DNA of 64,000 nt, from NCBI GenBank assembly GCA_963766195.1, contig CAVXYY010000001.1, positions 186,001 through 250,000 of the forward strand, in the 5' to 3' direction. Positions 17,778 through 29,518 of this stretch are shown in pieces; position 1 is the first letter of the stretch; every line of letters begins with the position of its first letter. The translations under genes and the position numbers were made by a program. This stretch comes from JAHEFT01 sp963766195. Its GTDB lineage: Bacteria > Pseudomonadota > Gammaproteobacteria > Xanthomonadales > SZUA-36. A model generated the notes under the pieces. The model searched no databases and had not been told where the DNA came from. It saw only the letters and a program-made list of their open reading frames with translations.

Positions 17778-20467
17778 ATGAGCAAAAAAAATACGCTGTA
17801 TCTCGTTGACGGTTCCTCCTACCTGTACCGGGCTTTCCATGCGCTCCCGAACCTGACCAACAGCCACGGTGAACCCACCGGGGCGCTGCTGGGCGTGGCC
17901 AATATGCTCAAGCGTCTGCTGAACGAGGACAAGCCGGAATATATCGCCGTGGTTTTCGATGCCAAAGGCCCGACTTTCCGGCATGAACTCTACCCGGAAT
18001 ACAAGGCGAACCGCCCGCCCATGCCCCAGGAATTACGGCAACAGGTCGAAGCGATCCTGGACTTCACCCGCATGCTGGGTCTGCCCCTGTTACAGGTCGA
18101 GGGCGTGGAGGCCGATGATGTCATCGGAACCCTGGCGCGTAACGCCGAAAGCGCCGGCATGAACTGCGTTATTTCAACCGGCGACAAGGACATGGCCCAG
18201 TTGGTCAGCGACCGCACGACACTGACCAACACCATGACCAATGCAGACATGGACCGGGAGGGCGTCAAGGCGAAATTCGACGTGACGCCGGAACAGTTCG
18301 TCGACTTCCTGGCACTGACCGGGGACAAATCCGACAACATCCCGGGCGTGGAGAAATGCGGGCCGAAGACCGCTGCGAAGTGGCTGCAGACATGGGGCAG
18401 CCTGGATGAAATCATCCGGCACGCAGACGACGTGGGCGGGAAAATTGGCGAGTACCTTCGCGCCGCACTGGAACAGCTGCCCCTGTCCAGGGAACTGGCC
18501 AGGATTCGTTGCGACCTCGACCTGGAATACCAGCCAGCAGGTCCTGAAGCGGGCGAAAGTCGATGAACAAGGCCTGGTGGAAGCGCTGAAGCGCTATCGA
18601 GTTCAACAGCTGGCTGCAGGAAATGGATGACACGACAAAGCCGCCGATCCGGTCGCGGCGATTACCGCACGATTTCCACGCTTGACCAGCTCGACGACCT
18701 GATCGCTGGCCTGAAGACAGCGGCCTGTTTGCCTTCGATACCGAAACCACCAGCCTGGATTCCATGCAGGCGGAATTGGTGGGCTTGAGTTTTTGCACGG
18801 AAGCCGGCCAGGCGGTGTACATCCCGGTCGGGCATGATTACCCGGGCGCGCCAGCGCAACTGGATCGTGAGCAGGTGCTCGGCCAGACTCAAACCCCTGC
18901 TGGAAAGCCCGGACCGGGCCAAGGTAGGCCAGCACATCAAGTACGACATGAACGTACTGTCGCTCTACGGCATTAACGTTCAGGGTGTGGCCTTCGACAC
19001 CATGCTGGAGTCCTATGTATTCAACAGCACCGGCAGCCGTCACGACATGGATTCGCTGGCGCTGAAATACCTCGGCCGCCAGACCACGCACTATGAAGAC
19101 GTCGCCGGCAAGGGCGCCAAGCAGATCTCTTTCAGCCAGGTCAATATCGAGGACGCCAGCCACTATGCGGCGGAAGATGCCGATATCACGTTCCAGTTGC
19201 ATCAACATCTCTGGCCGCGCCTGCAGGATGCAGCTCCGCTGGATTCGGTGCTCGAGGACATCGAAATTCCGCTGGTGCCCGTGTTGGCCCGCATGGAACA
19301 GCGCGGCGTATTGATCGATGGCGCACTGCTGGCGGCGCAAAGCACCGAGATGGCAAAGCAGATCATGACACTCGAGCAGGACGCGCATCGCGTCGGCCGG
19401 GCAGCCGTTCAACCTGGGCTCACCGATGCAGTTGCAGCAGATACTGTTCGAAAAGCTCGGCCTGCCGGTCATCCGTAAAACCCCCAAGGGCCAGCCATCT
19501 ACAGCTGAAGACGTATTGCAGGAACTTGCGGTGGATTATGAACTTCCCGGCCTGATCCTGGAGTACCGTTCACTGTCCAAGCTGAAATCCACTTATACCG
19601 ACAAGCTTCCCGCAGCAGATCAATCCACGTACCGGGCGGGTGCATACGTCATATCACCAGGCGGTGGCCGCAACAGGACGGCTTATCCTCTTCCGATCCG
19701 AACCTGCAGAACATTCCGATCCGGACGCCGCTGGGACGGCGCATCCGGGAAGCGTTCATCGCCCCGGAAGGCTGCCTGGTGATGGCCTGTGACTATTCGC
19801 AAATTGAATTGCGCATCATGGCGCACCTGTCAGGTGACCCGGGCCTGCTGAAAGCGTTTCAGGGACGGCGTTGACGTCCACCAGGCCACCGCCAGCGAAG
19901 TGTTTGCGATCCCTTACGATGAAGTGGACAGTGACCACCGGCGCGCCGCCAAGGCCATCAATTTTGGCCTGATGTACGGAATGTCCGCATTCGGACTGGC
20001 CCGCCAACTCAATATCGGCCGGGCAGAAGCTCAGGCCTACATGGACACGTATTTCATGCGTTACCCGGGGGTCCGGCAATTCATGGAGGACACCCGCGAC
20101 GAAAGCGCGTGACCAGGGCTATGTCGAAACCCTGTTCGGCCGCCGCCTGTATCTGCCGGATATCAACGCCAGCAACATGCAAAGGCGGCAGGGCGCGGAA
20201 CGGGCGGCGATCAACGCACCCATGCAGGGCACTGCGGCCGACATCATCAAGCGTGCAATGATCAGCGTCGACGCCTGGCTGCAGAAAGAAAAGCCTGACG
20301 CCCACCTGGTCATGCAAGTTCACGATGAATTGGTTTTCGAGGTCAGGGAAGACCAATTAGAATGTCTGAAAGAGGCGGTCGTTAGCCGCATGTCCGCGGC
20401 GGCGAACCTGGATGTTCCACTCATCGTGGACACCGGGTACGGGCCCGACTGGGACACCGCACATTGA
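17778..20467 (+). CDS. polA: DNA polymerase I (many frame breaks)
   Basis: Repair and Okazaki-fragment polymerase. About 895 residues once the frames are joined. The 5'-3' exonuclease is intact: MSKKNTLYLVDGSSYLYRAF, VEADDVIGTLAR, STGDKDMAQLV, LTGDKSDNIPGVEKCGPKTA. The 3'-5' proofreading domain keeps motif I (FAFDTETTSLD near 18725) and HYAAEDADITFQL. The polymerase domain has motif A (DYSQIELRIMAHLSGDPG near 19790), FGLMYGMSAFGLA (O helix, near 19960) and motif C (VMQVHDELVFEV near 20315). Frame breaks lie at about 18545, 18620, 18720, 18880, 19400, 19650, 19865 and 20110. Every catalytic block survives, so sequencing error is the likely cause. Confidence 0.93.
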
Positions 20468-20489
20468 AGCAGGGAGGATTATGAAGTGA

Positions 20490-20977
20490 ATGACAGCACC
20501 GAAAAAAAGGACCCGCCAAACCGAGGCCGCCGACGTCAGCTCCCCGGACGCCATCATCAAGGCGATGTATGAAACCATTTCCGGGCCGGCCGGGACCACG
20601 CAACTGGTACCGCGAACGCAGCCTTTACGTGGAAGGCGCGCGCCTGATCCCGATCGGCAAACGCGTGCAACAAGGATGGCGGGCTCGAGGTCATGAGCAT
20701 CGACGAGTGGATCGAGGATGCGAAAGCCTTCCTCGAGGAACCAACGATTTCTATGAAACCGAAATCGTGCGGAAAATGCACTGCTACGGAAACATTATCC
20801 AGGCTTTCAGCACCTACGAATCCCGCAACGACCCGGACAGCAAGCCCATTGCGCGTGGCATCAACAGCATCCAGCTACTGAAGAAGGACGGCCGCTGGTG
20901 GATCGTGACCGTGATGTGGGATAACGAAAGCAAGGACAATCCCGATTCCCGAGGAATTTCTGCCCTACCTTTGGTGA
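20490..20977 (+). CDS. NTF2-like (SnoaL-fold) protein of unknown function (frame breaks)
   Basis: About 160 residues when the frames are joined: MTAPKKRTRQTEAADVSSPD, then IIKAMYETISGPAG, RNWYRERSLYVEGARLIPIG, VMSIDEWIEDAKAFLE, NDFYETEIVRKMHCYGNI, QAFSTYESRNDPDSKP, GRWWIVTVMWDNES and the tail EEFLPYLW with TGA at 20975-20977. The Glu-rich first helix and the terminal GRWWIVTVMW strand suggest the NTF2/SnoaL fold used by many small-molecule enzymes and by uncharacterised proteins. A GGAGGATT site precedes the start. Breaks are near 20590, 20672, 20738 and 20950. It overlaps the convergent hemF by 13 bases. Confidence 0.65.
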
Positions 20978-21929
20978 TCGTCGGCCAACCAGTTCCTGGG
21001 AGCGAGAAAGTCATACAACACGGCTTCTTCAGACCCCGGTTCCGGCTGCCAGTTGTACCGCCAGGACACCAGCGGCGGCAGTGACATCAGGATGGACTCG
21101 GTGCGGCCACCCGACTGCAGACCAAACAGGGTTCCCCGGTCCCAGACCAGGTTGAACTCCACGTAACGTCCACGCCGGTACAACTGGAACTGCCGTTGCC
21201 GGTCGTTCCAGGGCACGACTTTTGCGACGCCTGACGATCGGCAGGTAAGCTTCCAGGTAGCTGTCGCCCACGGCTTTCAGGAATTCGAAACTGCGCTCGA
21301 AACCCCATTCGTTCAGGTCATCGAAAAACAAGCCGCCGACTCCGCGGGCTTCCTTCCGGTGTTTAAGGTAAAAAGTAGCGGTCACACCACTCCTTGCAGC
21401 GGGTATAGACGTCGTCGCCAAATGGTTCACAGGCGGACCGTGCCGTTTTATGCCAGCTGATGATATCTTCAGTCACCGGGTAGTAAGGCGTCAGGTCGTA
21501 GCCGCCTCCAAACCACCAGACCGGGTCTTCGCCGTCTTTTTCCGCGATGAAAAACCGGACATTGGCATGACTGGTCGGGACATGGGGGTTTTCGGGGTGC
21601 ATGACCAGCGAGACACCCAATGCCTCGAAGCTGCGTCCCGAAAGTTCGGGCCGGATCGCTGTTGCGGATGGCGGAAGACTGGCGCCGGTGACATGCGAGA
21701 AATTGACACCGGCCTGCTCAAACACGGCTCCGTGGTTCAATACGCGGGTGCGCCCGCCGCCGCCCAGTAGTGAACCGTCATGGGATTCATCTGCCCCGTC
21801 ACGCGACCAGGCGTCTTCCTGGAATGCCGCCGAGCCGTCTTCGGCTTCCAATGCCCGGCAGATCCGGTCCTGCAACTCGAGCAGGTAGGATTTGACCAGG
21901 TTCGTCGATACGGTTTCATCCGAGCTCAT
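20965..21929 (-). CDS. hemF: Oxygen-dependent coproporphyrinogen III oxidase (frame breaks)
   Basis: Oxidative decarboxylation of coproporphyrinogen III to protoporphyrinogen IX, using O2. The ATG at 21929 (MSSDETVSTNLVKSYLLEL) follows GGGAGGCGTGACC and lies two bases after the tsaC stop. Visible blocks are GGGGRTRVLNHGAVFEQAGV, NPHVPTSHANVRFF, WWFGGGYDLTPYYP, the LKHRKEARGVGGLFFDDL motif, then GRYVEFNLVWDRGTLFGLQS and ILMSLPPLVSW. The frame is lost near 21370 and near 21220. Length about 320 residues, as expected. Confidence 0.92.
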
Positions 21930-21931
21930 GG

Positions 21932-22498
21932 TCACGCCTCCCGAAGCACCCGGCCGGTGACCAGGTCGCGTATTTCACTGGGCCGGTCTGCGCCGCCCAG
22001 CTCACCGTCCACCGTACCGCATAGGGCGGAACCGAAATAGGCCTCAACCGCGGCCTGGCTGGTGGCTGGCTTACCCTCTCTCGGGTTGGCGCTGGTGGAT
22101 ACGATCGCGCCCCCAAAGGCCGCGCACAGCTCCCGGCAAACCGGGTGGGCGGTGACCCTGAGCGCTATGGTGTCATGGTTCCCGGCCAGCCAGTCAGGCA
22201 CGGATTCACCGCGGGGGAAAAGCCAGGTCACCGGACCCGGCCAGGTTGCAATTGCCCGCTCTTTCAGACCGGCTTTCAGAGGCTTGATGTAAGAATCGAA
22301 TCGTTCAAAGGTGTCGGCGATCAGTATCAGCCCCGCTTCGGCGGGCCGGTTTTTCAACGCCAGTATTTTTCGCGTAGCCGCCTCGCTGGCCGGGTCGCAA
22401 CCCAGTCCGAAAACGGCTTCGGTCGGATAGGCAATCACGTCACCGGCCTGCAGGCATTGCACGGCCCGGGGGATGGTCAGCAAGGGTCGGCCGGACAA
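21932..22498 (-). CDS. tsaC: L-threonylcarbamoyladenylate synthase TsaC
   Basis: Makes threonylcarbamoyl-AMP from threonine, bicarbonate and ATP for the tRNA t6A modification completed by TsaD (2.8 kb). YrdC/Sua5 fold with AYPTEAVFGLGCDP, LKNRPAEAGLILIA, WPGPVTWLFPRG, IALRVTAHPVCRELC and AIVSTSANPRE. 188 residues, frame intact. The start is a TTG at 22498, seven bases after the topA stop, with a second TTG at 22483 as alternative; neither has a clear ribosome site. It is followed by hemF with a two-base gap. Confidence 0.92.
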   Translation of the reverse strand: MSGRPLLTIPRAVQCLQAGDVIAYPTEAVFGLGCDPASEAATRKILALKNRPAEAGLILIADTFERFDSYIKPLKAGLKERAIATWPGPVTWLFPRGESVPDWLAGNHDTIALRVTAHPVCRELCAAFGGAIVSTSANPREGKPATSQAAVEAYFGSALCGTVDGELGGADRPSEIRDLVTGRVLREA

Positions 22499-22505
22499 GG
22501 AGGAG

Positions 22506-24937
22506 CTACTCGCTGGCTATTCCGGAAACGGCTTTTGCCGTGGCGCGCTTACCTGCCGTCTTTTTCTTCGAAGTCTTTTTCCGGCTGGCCTTTTTCTTTG
22601 TTTTTTTCTTCGAAGCTTTTTTCTTTGCCGTCTTTTTCGTTGCTGCCTTCTTTTTGGCGGCTTTCTTGCGGCCGCGTTTTTCCGGTGCGGCTTCCAGCAG
22701 GGCCAGGCACTCTTCAAGGGTCATTGATTCAGGTTCACGATCCTTGGGCATGCGGGCGTTTTTTGTTTCATTGGCAATGAACGGGCCCCACCGGCCTTTA
22801 AGAATCTGCACGTCCGTGCCCTCAAAGGTCTTCAGGATACGGTCGATATCCGCCTGTTTTTTTGCCGCCACCAGTTCCAGCGCCTGGGGTAATTCAATGG
22901 TGAGGGGATCGGCGTCTTTCAGCGAAACAAACTTGCCGTCATAGCGGATATAGGGGCCGAAACGACCGACACCCACGGAGACTTCTTCGCCTTCGGGCGT
23001 AACACCCAGGTCCCTGGGCAGTTTGAACAACTCCAGTGCTTCTTCCAGCGTAATGGTTTCCAGTCTTTGGCCGGGCTGAAGACCGGCAAAGCGCGGTTTC
23101 TCCTCATCCTCGACATTACCGATCTGCGCGTGGGGGCCGAAACGCCCCAGCCGCACAGAAACTTCTTTCCCTGTGGCCGGTTCAACGCCCAGGACGCGCA
23201 TCATTTTCGCCTCCTGGCGGCTGACACTTTCTTCTTTTTCCCTGATCCGCTTGATGAAAGGTTTCCAGAATTGCATCAGGGGTGGAATCCAGTGCATTTC
23301 TCCCCGCGAAATCTCGTCCAGGGTGTCTTCCATTCTTGCCGTGAACTCATAATCCACATACGGTTCAAAGTGGCTTTCCAGGAATGACGCCACGACCCGG
23401 CCGGTATCAGTCGGTGTGAAGCGCCTGCTTTCCAGTTCCACGTATTTGCGGCGCACCAGGGTCTGGATGATGCTGGCGTAGGTCGACGGCCGGCCGATGC
23501 CGAAATCCTCGAGGGCTTTGACCAGGCTGGCTTCCGAAAAACGCGGAGGAGGCTCGGTGAAGTGCTGCTCGGCACGAATTTGCTGAAGTGTGACCACGTC
23601 GCCTTCTTTCATGTCCGGCAAACTGGTTTCCTTTTCTTCTTTTCCTTCCGGTTGGGCAACCTCGTAGGCAGCGAGAAACCCCGGGAATGCAATCACGGAT
23701 CCATTGGCCCGGAAGGTCGCATCGGAATCACAGTCAAACTCAACCGCCACGGTATCGACCAGGGCCGGTTGCCATCTGTGACGCCATGGACCGACGCCAG
23801 ATCAGTTCATACAGGCGAAATTGATCTTCGGTCAGGCTTGCCTTGAGGAGCAGCCGGGAAAGTCGCTGCGGAAGTTGGGCGAATGGCTTCGTGCGCCTCC
23901 TGCGCATTCTTCGACTTGGTCTTGTACACATTCGGTTTCCGGGGAACGTATTCCGGCCCGAACGCTTTCCAATATTTGAGCGCGCAGGTCTGCCAGCGCA
24001 TCGTTTGAGAAGTGAACCGAATCGGTTCTCATGTACGTTATATGGCCTGCTTCGTACAGGTTTTGAGCCGTCCGCATCGTGCGCTGGGCCGAAAACCGCA
24101 ACTTTCTCGCGGCATCCTGCTGCAGCGTGGAAGTAATAAAAGGTGGCGCAGGCCGGCGTGTGCGCTGACTGCGGTTGACACGATCCACGCGGAGCTTGCC
24201 GTCCGCGGCGCGTGCCAGGCGGTCGCGGACCCGGTGCGCATGTTCCGTGTCGGAAATATCGAATTGTTTGAGGCGGTCATTCTCCAGGCGCACCAGGCGG
24301 GACAGAAAAGCCTGATCCTCGTGGCTCATATCCGCCTCTATCGTCCAGTATTCCTGCGGATCAAATGCCTCGATTTCCCGTTCACGCTCGACGATCATCC
24401 GCAGGGCCGGGCTCTGCACACGCCCGGCCGAGAGGCCGGTCTTTATCTTCTTCCACAGCAGGGGCGACAGGTTGAAGCCCACCAGGTGATCGAGGGCCCT
24501 GCGAGCCTGCTGGGCGTTCACGAGGTCCATCGAAAGCTGCCGCGGATTGTTCACAGCATCCTTGATGGCCCGTTCAGTTATTTCTGAAAACTCCACGCGG
24601 AAAAACGGTATTTTGTCGGTCAGGCCTTCCTCGCGCAGGATTTCATAGATGTGCCAGGAAATGGCTTCACCTTCGCGGTCAAGGTCCGTCGCCAGGTACA
24701 CTACTTCGGCTTTCTTTGCAGCCTTGATGATGTTTTTGACGTGTTTTTCGCTGTCTTCGTTGAGTTCATAGGTCATCGCGAAATCATTGTCAGGATCAAC
24801 TGCGCCGTCACGGGACGGCAGGTCCCTGACGTGACCATAGGACGCCAATACCTGGAAATCCGGTCCAAGGTAGCGGTTGATGGTCGCCGCTTTTGCCGGC
24901 GATTCTACGATGAGAAGTTTTATGACCCGATCCTCAC
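22506..24937 (-). CDS. topA: DNA topoisomerase I with lysine-rich C-terminal tail (frame breaks)
   Basis: Type IA topoisomerase that relaxes negative supercoils. The N-terminus KLLIVESPAKAATINRYLG is out of frame with the nearest start (GTG 24937, MRIGS), so a break lies near 24925. TOPRIM motifs are YLATDLDREGEAISWHIYE and the active-site tyrosine is in HITYMRTDSVHFSN. Further breaks lie between 23770 and 24000. Instead of C4 zinc fingers, the C-terminal part has repeated LGRFGPHAQIG, VGRFGPYIRYDG and KGRWGPFIANET units (TopA_C repeats). The protein ends in about 55 residues of Lys/Ala/Thr/Arg (22506-22690). Confidence 0.93.
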
Positions 24938-25026
24938 ATAAAAGTTAAAAAAAGCCTATGCGATAAATTCGCAGTTCACTCAGAAATAGCTAGTCTCGAC
25001 TGCGTGCGCAGATGCCGCCCTTATTA

Positions 25027-25503
25027 TTAATGGCGGTAGTCTTGCTCCGTGTCAAACATCAGGTCTTCCATCCAGGCGTAATTGGCTTCCTGGCCGGGCT
25101 GGTTGAAAAGCACCATGAGAACCACCCATTTGACGTCCTCAAGCGTGATTTCATCACTTTCCAGTGCCATCAAACGGTCGAGCACCAGCTCTCTTCGCTG
25201 GGCATCCAGTATCCCGGTATTGGACAGGTACATCAGAAAATCCCGGCAGGCCGTGTCGAGGCGGTTTGTTTCAGAATCGACAAACACCCGGATCGGCTGG
25301 TCTGTGTACATTTTGAAATCAGGCTGATAACGCTGCTCCGCCAGGCCGTCAAGCCATTCGAATGCCTTGTCGATTTCACCATTGCTGAACCCGGCTTCAT
25401 GGAGATTTTCTTCCATGCACGAGCGATCGGGCTGCTCTTCGGGTTCATCGTAAAAGTAATTCTCGAACAGGTACATCAGGACGTCGAGCACGTTTTCTTT
25501 CAT
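25027..25503 (-). CDS. smg: Smg family protein (DUF494)
   Basis: 158-residue acidic protein of the Smg/DUF494 family, nearly always next to dprA and topA in gammaproteobacteria; function not known. It starts MKENVLDVLMYLFENYFYDE, preceded by AAGAGGT. The family's GFSNGEIDKAFEWLDGLAE and LDTACRDFLMYLSNTGILD stretches are present, and it ends FDTEQDYRH. Frame intact. The upstream gene dprA ends 11 bases away. Confidence 0.9.
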   Translation of the reverse strand: MKENVLDVLMYLFENYFYDEPEEQPDRSCMEENLHEAGFSNGEIDKAFEWLDGLAEQRYQPDFKMYTDQPIRVFVDSETNRLDTACRDFLMYLSNTGILDAQRRELVLDRLMALESDEITLEDVKWVVLMVLFNQPGQEANYAWMEDLMFDTEQDYRH

Positions 25504-25513
25504 TATTAACCTC

Positions 25514-26652
25514 TTATTTGCGGCTGTAGGCACCTCCGGGATGACCTTCAACCTTTCCTCTCAGCTCCAACATCATCAGCATGGCCGAGACAACTCCCGC
25601 CGTCAATCCACTTTGCTCAATAATCGCGTCAACAGGCTTTGGATCAAAGCCCAGGCAAGACCACACCAATCGGCACTCCGGATCAGTCAGGTGGGGATCA
25701 CCCGCCTCGTTGTCAAGCGTCCCGGCATCCCTTTCCGTTGCAGGGATTCCGATCTGCCGTCTCAGCTCACCGGCCAGTTGACCCTGCCATCGGCGCAAGT
25801 TCCTGCAGGATTTCTTCGGCGGTCTCAACCAGCTTCGCGCCGTCTCGAATCAGGCGGTGACAACCCTTTGCCATGGGATTGTGAATGGACCCGGCAAGGC
25901 GAAAACGTCTCTCCCCTGGTTGCCTGCCATCCGCGCCGTGATCAGCGTTCCGCTGCGCAAACCCGCCTCGATCACCAGGACCCCCAGGCTGAGGCCGGAA
26001 ATGATCCTGTTTCGCGAAGGAAAATGCGAGCGTTGGGCGCCGGTCCCGGGCGGAAACTCGGAGACCAGCACGCCATGTTCACGGATACGCAGCGCAAGGT
26101 CCCGGCTGCTTGCAGGATAGATCCGATCCAGCCCCGTTCCCATGACGGCCACGGTCGTGTTGCCGGCGTCCAGCGCGGCAGCGTGCGCCACCGAATCGAT
26201 GCCGGCGGCCAAACCACTGGTGATCGTCATTCCCCGCCGGCTGAGTTCGCCGGCAAAATCCCGGGCGTTGTCTTTTCCACCCGCGGTCGGATTCCGGCTG
26301 CCGATAACGGCTAACTGGGGCTGCCAAAGGATATCCGGGTCACCGTCTGCATAGAGTGCCGCGGGAGGATTGGGAATGTCCCTGAGCAGCGGCGGGTACT
26401 GCTCGCTGTCCCAGGCCAGGAGGTGGTGCGACGAATCGGACAACCATTCCAGGTCCCGATCGAGCATGGCCTCGTCGGGATGTTTCAGGGCCTGGATGGT
26501 TTCCTGGTCGAGCCCCGCGCGCTTCAGCTGATCGCGGCTGGCCTCGATCAACGGATCAATCCCACCGAGGAAAGTCCAGCAGACTCGATAAAGCGAGCGC
26601 CCCCGAGTTTGGGGGCGCGTAGCGCGATCAGCCAATTTCTTTGCGTCGTGAC
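25514..26652 (-). CDS. dprA: DNA-processing protein DprA/Smf (frame breaks)
   Basis: Binds incoming single-stranded DNA during natural transformation and loads RecA; present also in non-competent bacteria. The N-terminal part TQRNWLIALRAPKLGGARFI is out of frame with the rest (break near 26585) and its start codon is unclear, about 26652. The Rossmann-like core is intact: LAVIGSRNPTAGGKDNARDF, MTITSGLAAGIDSVAHAAAL, TVAVMGTGLDRIYP, FPSRNRIISGLS and VIEAGLRSGTLITA. A second break near 25850 precedes the C-terminal winged-helix domain that ends KVEGHPGGAYSRK. Confidence 0.9.
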
Positions 26653-26704
26653 AGTAAACCCCCTGCCTGCACGCGTTTGTTTAACCGGTTGGCGTGCTGC
26701 TTAA

Positions 26705-27878
26705 CTACAATCTTTCGTCCGGATGCCGCAGCGTGTCATATTCCATGACCGCCCTGTCACCGCCCAGAACCATGCCGTAACTGATGTCTTCGAAGGTCCG
26801 GAAAATCATCAGGATTCCATCATATTCGTCCGGCAGTCGAACCTCGGCTTCCGTGGAGAAACTACCCCACCGGTAACCGGTGCGGTCTTTGACCAATTGT
26901 CCCTGCCGGAATGCGGAAAACACATTTCCCGGCTTGATACCCTGTCTCGTACCGCCGTTAACGGAAACAATCTGGAACAGGCCCACACCGGATCTTTGTG
27001 CCGAAGTCGCGAGAACCCTGAGGCCCTCCGGAATGGTTTCCATGGCGCTTGGGTAAAACGTACTCTCGTAACCCATGTCGCTTACTGGAAGTATAAAGTC
27101 TCCGGGTTTGACTTCTGTCCGGTCACGGATGATTTCCAGGACGGATATTTCCCCGGCCTTTACCACTCTCACCCGGCTCGTTTCCACCAGTTCGTAACCA
27201 ATCGGGTCCTTGGGCCGTCGGTCCCAGGGCTCCACGTCATTAAAGATTTGCTGGTTCCGGTCCCAGACATTGGGTACCTGCTTCCAGTGCTCTTTTGGCA
27301 ACACCCGCCTGATTTCCGGCGGATCGCCCATGACGTCGTAAATGTTGACCAGCCGGGCAATGATGAATTCCTGGCCAACGTCCGCATTGAGTCCGCGACC
27401 GAACGTCTTGTCCCCGTAGGTCGCATTCAGGTGCTCGTCATTGTTGGCGACGATGTAGGGCAAGGCTTCAAATTCACTGGGTGAAAGAACCCGCAAGTCA
27501 CGAACAAAAGGTTCAATCGATTTGAACGGTATGGCGTGTAATTGCATCCCGGTCGGTCACGCGAATCGACGGGCTGAGCCTTACCGTATCCGCGCCGCCC
27601 CGGCGAAGCCTGAGTTGTGGAACACCATCAACGTATACCAGCGATATCACGTCGCCGGGATAAATCAGGTGCGGGTTTTCTATTTGCGGGTTAGCATGCC
27701 AAATTGAAGGCCACTGCCATGGTTTATCCAGGAATCTTCCCGAAATGTCCCAAAGCGTATCGCCTTTCACCACGACGTATTCATCGGGGTGATCGGAGCG
27801 AACGGCCACGTCCTGTGCCATTACAACTCCTGTCAGCATGATAGCCGCAAAGGTGAAGTGAATGAGTCTTCTGATCAC
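26705..27878 (-). CDS. LysM peptidoglycan-binding domain protein (one frame break)
   Basis: Exported protein with an N-terminal signal peptide (MIRRLIHFTFAAIMLTGVVM) and one LysM module, EYVVVKGDTLWDISGRFL, that binds peptidoglycan, followed by HANPQIENPHLIYPGDVISL. The remaining 270 residues have no recognised domain. Homologues sit upstream of dprA in most gammaproteobacteria, facing def, as here. A frame break near 27535 separates the LysM part from the rest. Length with correction about 390 residues. Confidence 0.9.
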
Positions 27879-28017
27879 GTTCCTTCCTCTCTAGTAGGCA
27901 TCCAGCCATCTGTCAGATGCGGTCAGTTTTTACTCTGGCGAACAGGGTCCACCATTGGCTATCATAATAAAAGAAGAGACAAAGTTCATCTAAATTATTT
28001 TTTGCGCGTGTAAACAT

Positions 28018-28545
28018 ATGGCCATATTGGAAATTCTTGAGATACCCGATCCCCGTCTGAGGACCGTTGCCAAGCCGGTAAAAGCGTTTGACGCTGAGCT
28101 TTGCCAGTTGGTCGAAGACATGACAGAAACCATGTACCAGGCCAAAGGAATCGGGCTGGCGGCGACCCAGGTTGATGTTCACCGGAGACTGCTGGTCCTC
28201 GATGTGAGCGAGACCCAGGACCAGCCGAGGGTCTATATCAACCCGGAAATCATTGAATCGGAGGGCAGTGAAACCTGTGAAGAAGGCTGCCTTTCCGTTC
28301 CCGGCATCTATGCGGAGGTCAGCCGGGCGGAAAAAATTCGCATAACCGCGCGGAACACGGATGGCAGTTCTTTTGAGGAGACACTGGACGGAATGCACGC
28401 CATCTGCCTTCAGCACGAGATTGATCACCTGGATGGCAAGCTCTTTGTAGACTACCTGTCCCCCCTCAAACGGCGCATGGTCACAAAAAAACTGGAGAAG
28501 CAAAGAAAAGTCTCGGGGCCGAAAATACCGCAGGCCGTGCTCTGA
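28018..28545 (+). CDS. def: Peptide deformylase
   Basis: Metalloenzyme that removes the N-formyl group from new proteins. All three family motifs are present: GIGLAATQV, EEGCLSVPG (metal-ligand Cys) and QHEIDHLDGK (two His ligands and catalytic Glu). 175 residues, frame intact. The start is the ATG at 28018. It is followed after five bases by fmt, the formylating partner, and diverges from the LysM gene across a 139-base gap that should hold both promoters. Confidence 0.97.
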   Translation: MAILEILEIPDPRLRTVAKPVKAFDAELCQLVEDMTETMYQAKGIGLAATQVDVHRRLLVLDVSETQDQPRVYINPEIIESEGSETCEEGCLSVPGIYAEVSRAEKIRITARNTDGSSFEETLDGMHAICLQHEIDHLDGKLFVDYLSPLKRRMVTKKLEKQRKVSGPKIPQAVL

Positions 28546-28550
28546 CCCGG

Positions 28551-29515
28551 ATGAACAACCCGTCCCGCATTCGAATCGTTTTTGCGGGAACACCCGACTT
28601 CTCGGTACCGCCGCTGCAGCGACTCATCGACGCGGGAATGCCACCGGTTGCCGTTTTGACCCAGCCGGATCGTCCGGCCGGCCGCGGCCGGAAAATGCTG
28701 GACGGCCCGGTGAAGCAAATCGCCAGCGGCTGCAGGAATCCCGGTATACCAACCTGTCTCGCTCAAGGGGGAAGAGTCTGCTGACCTGATCGCCGGCCTG
28801 GAGCCGGATTTGATGATCGTCGTTGCATACGGATTGATCCTGCCCGCAAATATCCTGCGTATTCCACGGCATGGCTGTTGGAACATCCACGCTTCCCTGT
28901 TGCCTCGCTGGCGTGGCGCCGCGCCAATTCAGCGCGCCATCGAAGCCGGTGACCGGGAATCCGGCGTCTGCATCATGCAGATGGACGAGGGTCTGGATAC
29001 CGGGCCGGTCATCCGTTGCGAAGCGGTTCCGCTGGACGACAGGGAGACCGGCGGAAGTCTGCACGACCGGCTTTCCGGGCTGGGCGCATCAACGCTGCTG
29101 GCTTGCGTGCAACAGCTCGCACGCGGTGAGCCTGTAGAATCTCGGCCGCAACCCGGAGCCGGTATCACCTACGCCCGGAAGCTGGAAAAAGCTGAGGCGC
29201 AGCGTAAACTGGAATGAGGCGGCAGAAGTCCTGGAGCGGCGCATCCGCGCTTTCAATCCCTGGCCGGTCGCCTGGTGTATGGTGGGTGAAGAGAGAACGC
29301 GCATCTGGCAAGCCTGCATTATCGATGAAACCCATGAATGCGCGCCTGGAACGGTACTCGCTGCCGGCAAGCAGGGCATCGACGTTGCAACCGGGAGACA
29401 GGCGCTGCGGCTGCTGGAATTACAACGCCCGGGTAAGCGCAGGATGAGTGCGGCCGACTACCTCAACGCAATATCGCTGCCGGAAAGGCTGAATAATGAA
29501 TCAGAGGCTCCTTGA
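28551..29515 (+). CDS. fmt: Methionyl-tRNA formyltransferase (two frame breaks)
   Basis: Formylates initiator Met-tRNA. It starts MNNPSRIRIVFAGTPDFSVP; TQPDRPAGRGRKM follows, then, after a frame break near 28730, LMIVVAYGLILP, the active-site stretch NIHASLLPRWRGAAPIQRAI and IMQMDEGLDTGPV. A second break near 29205 separates the hydrolase core from the C-terminal OB domain (FNPWPVAW, GTVLAAGKQGIDVATG, LLELQRPGKRRM). About 320 residues when joined. def-fmt-rsmB are closely packed on the plus strand. Confidence 0.94.
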
Positions 29516-29518
29516 CCC

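Noticed and set aside
17778..20467. polA as a pseudogene
   Set aside because: All catalytic motifs are present in order, the gene is normally required, and nearby essential genes show the same kind of indels; sequencing error explains it better.
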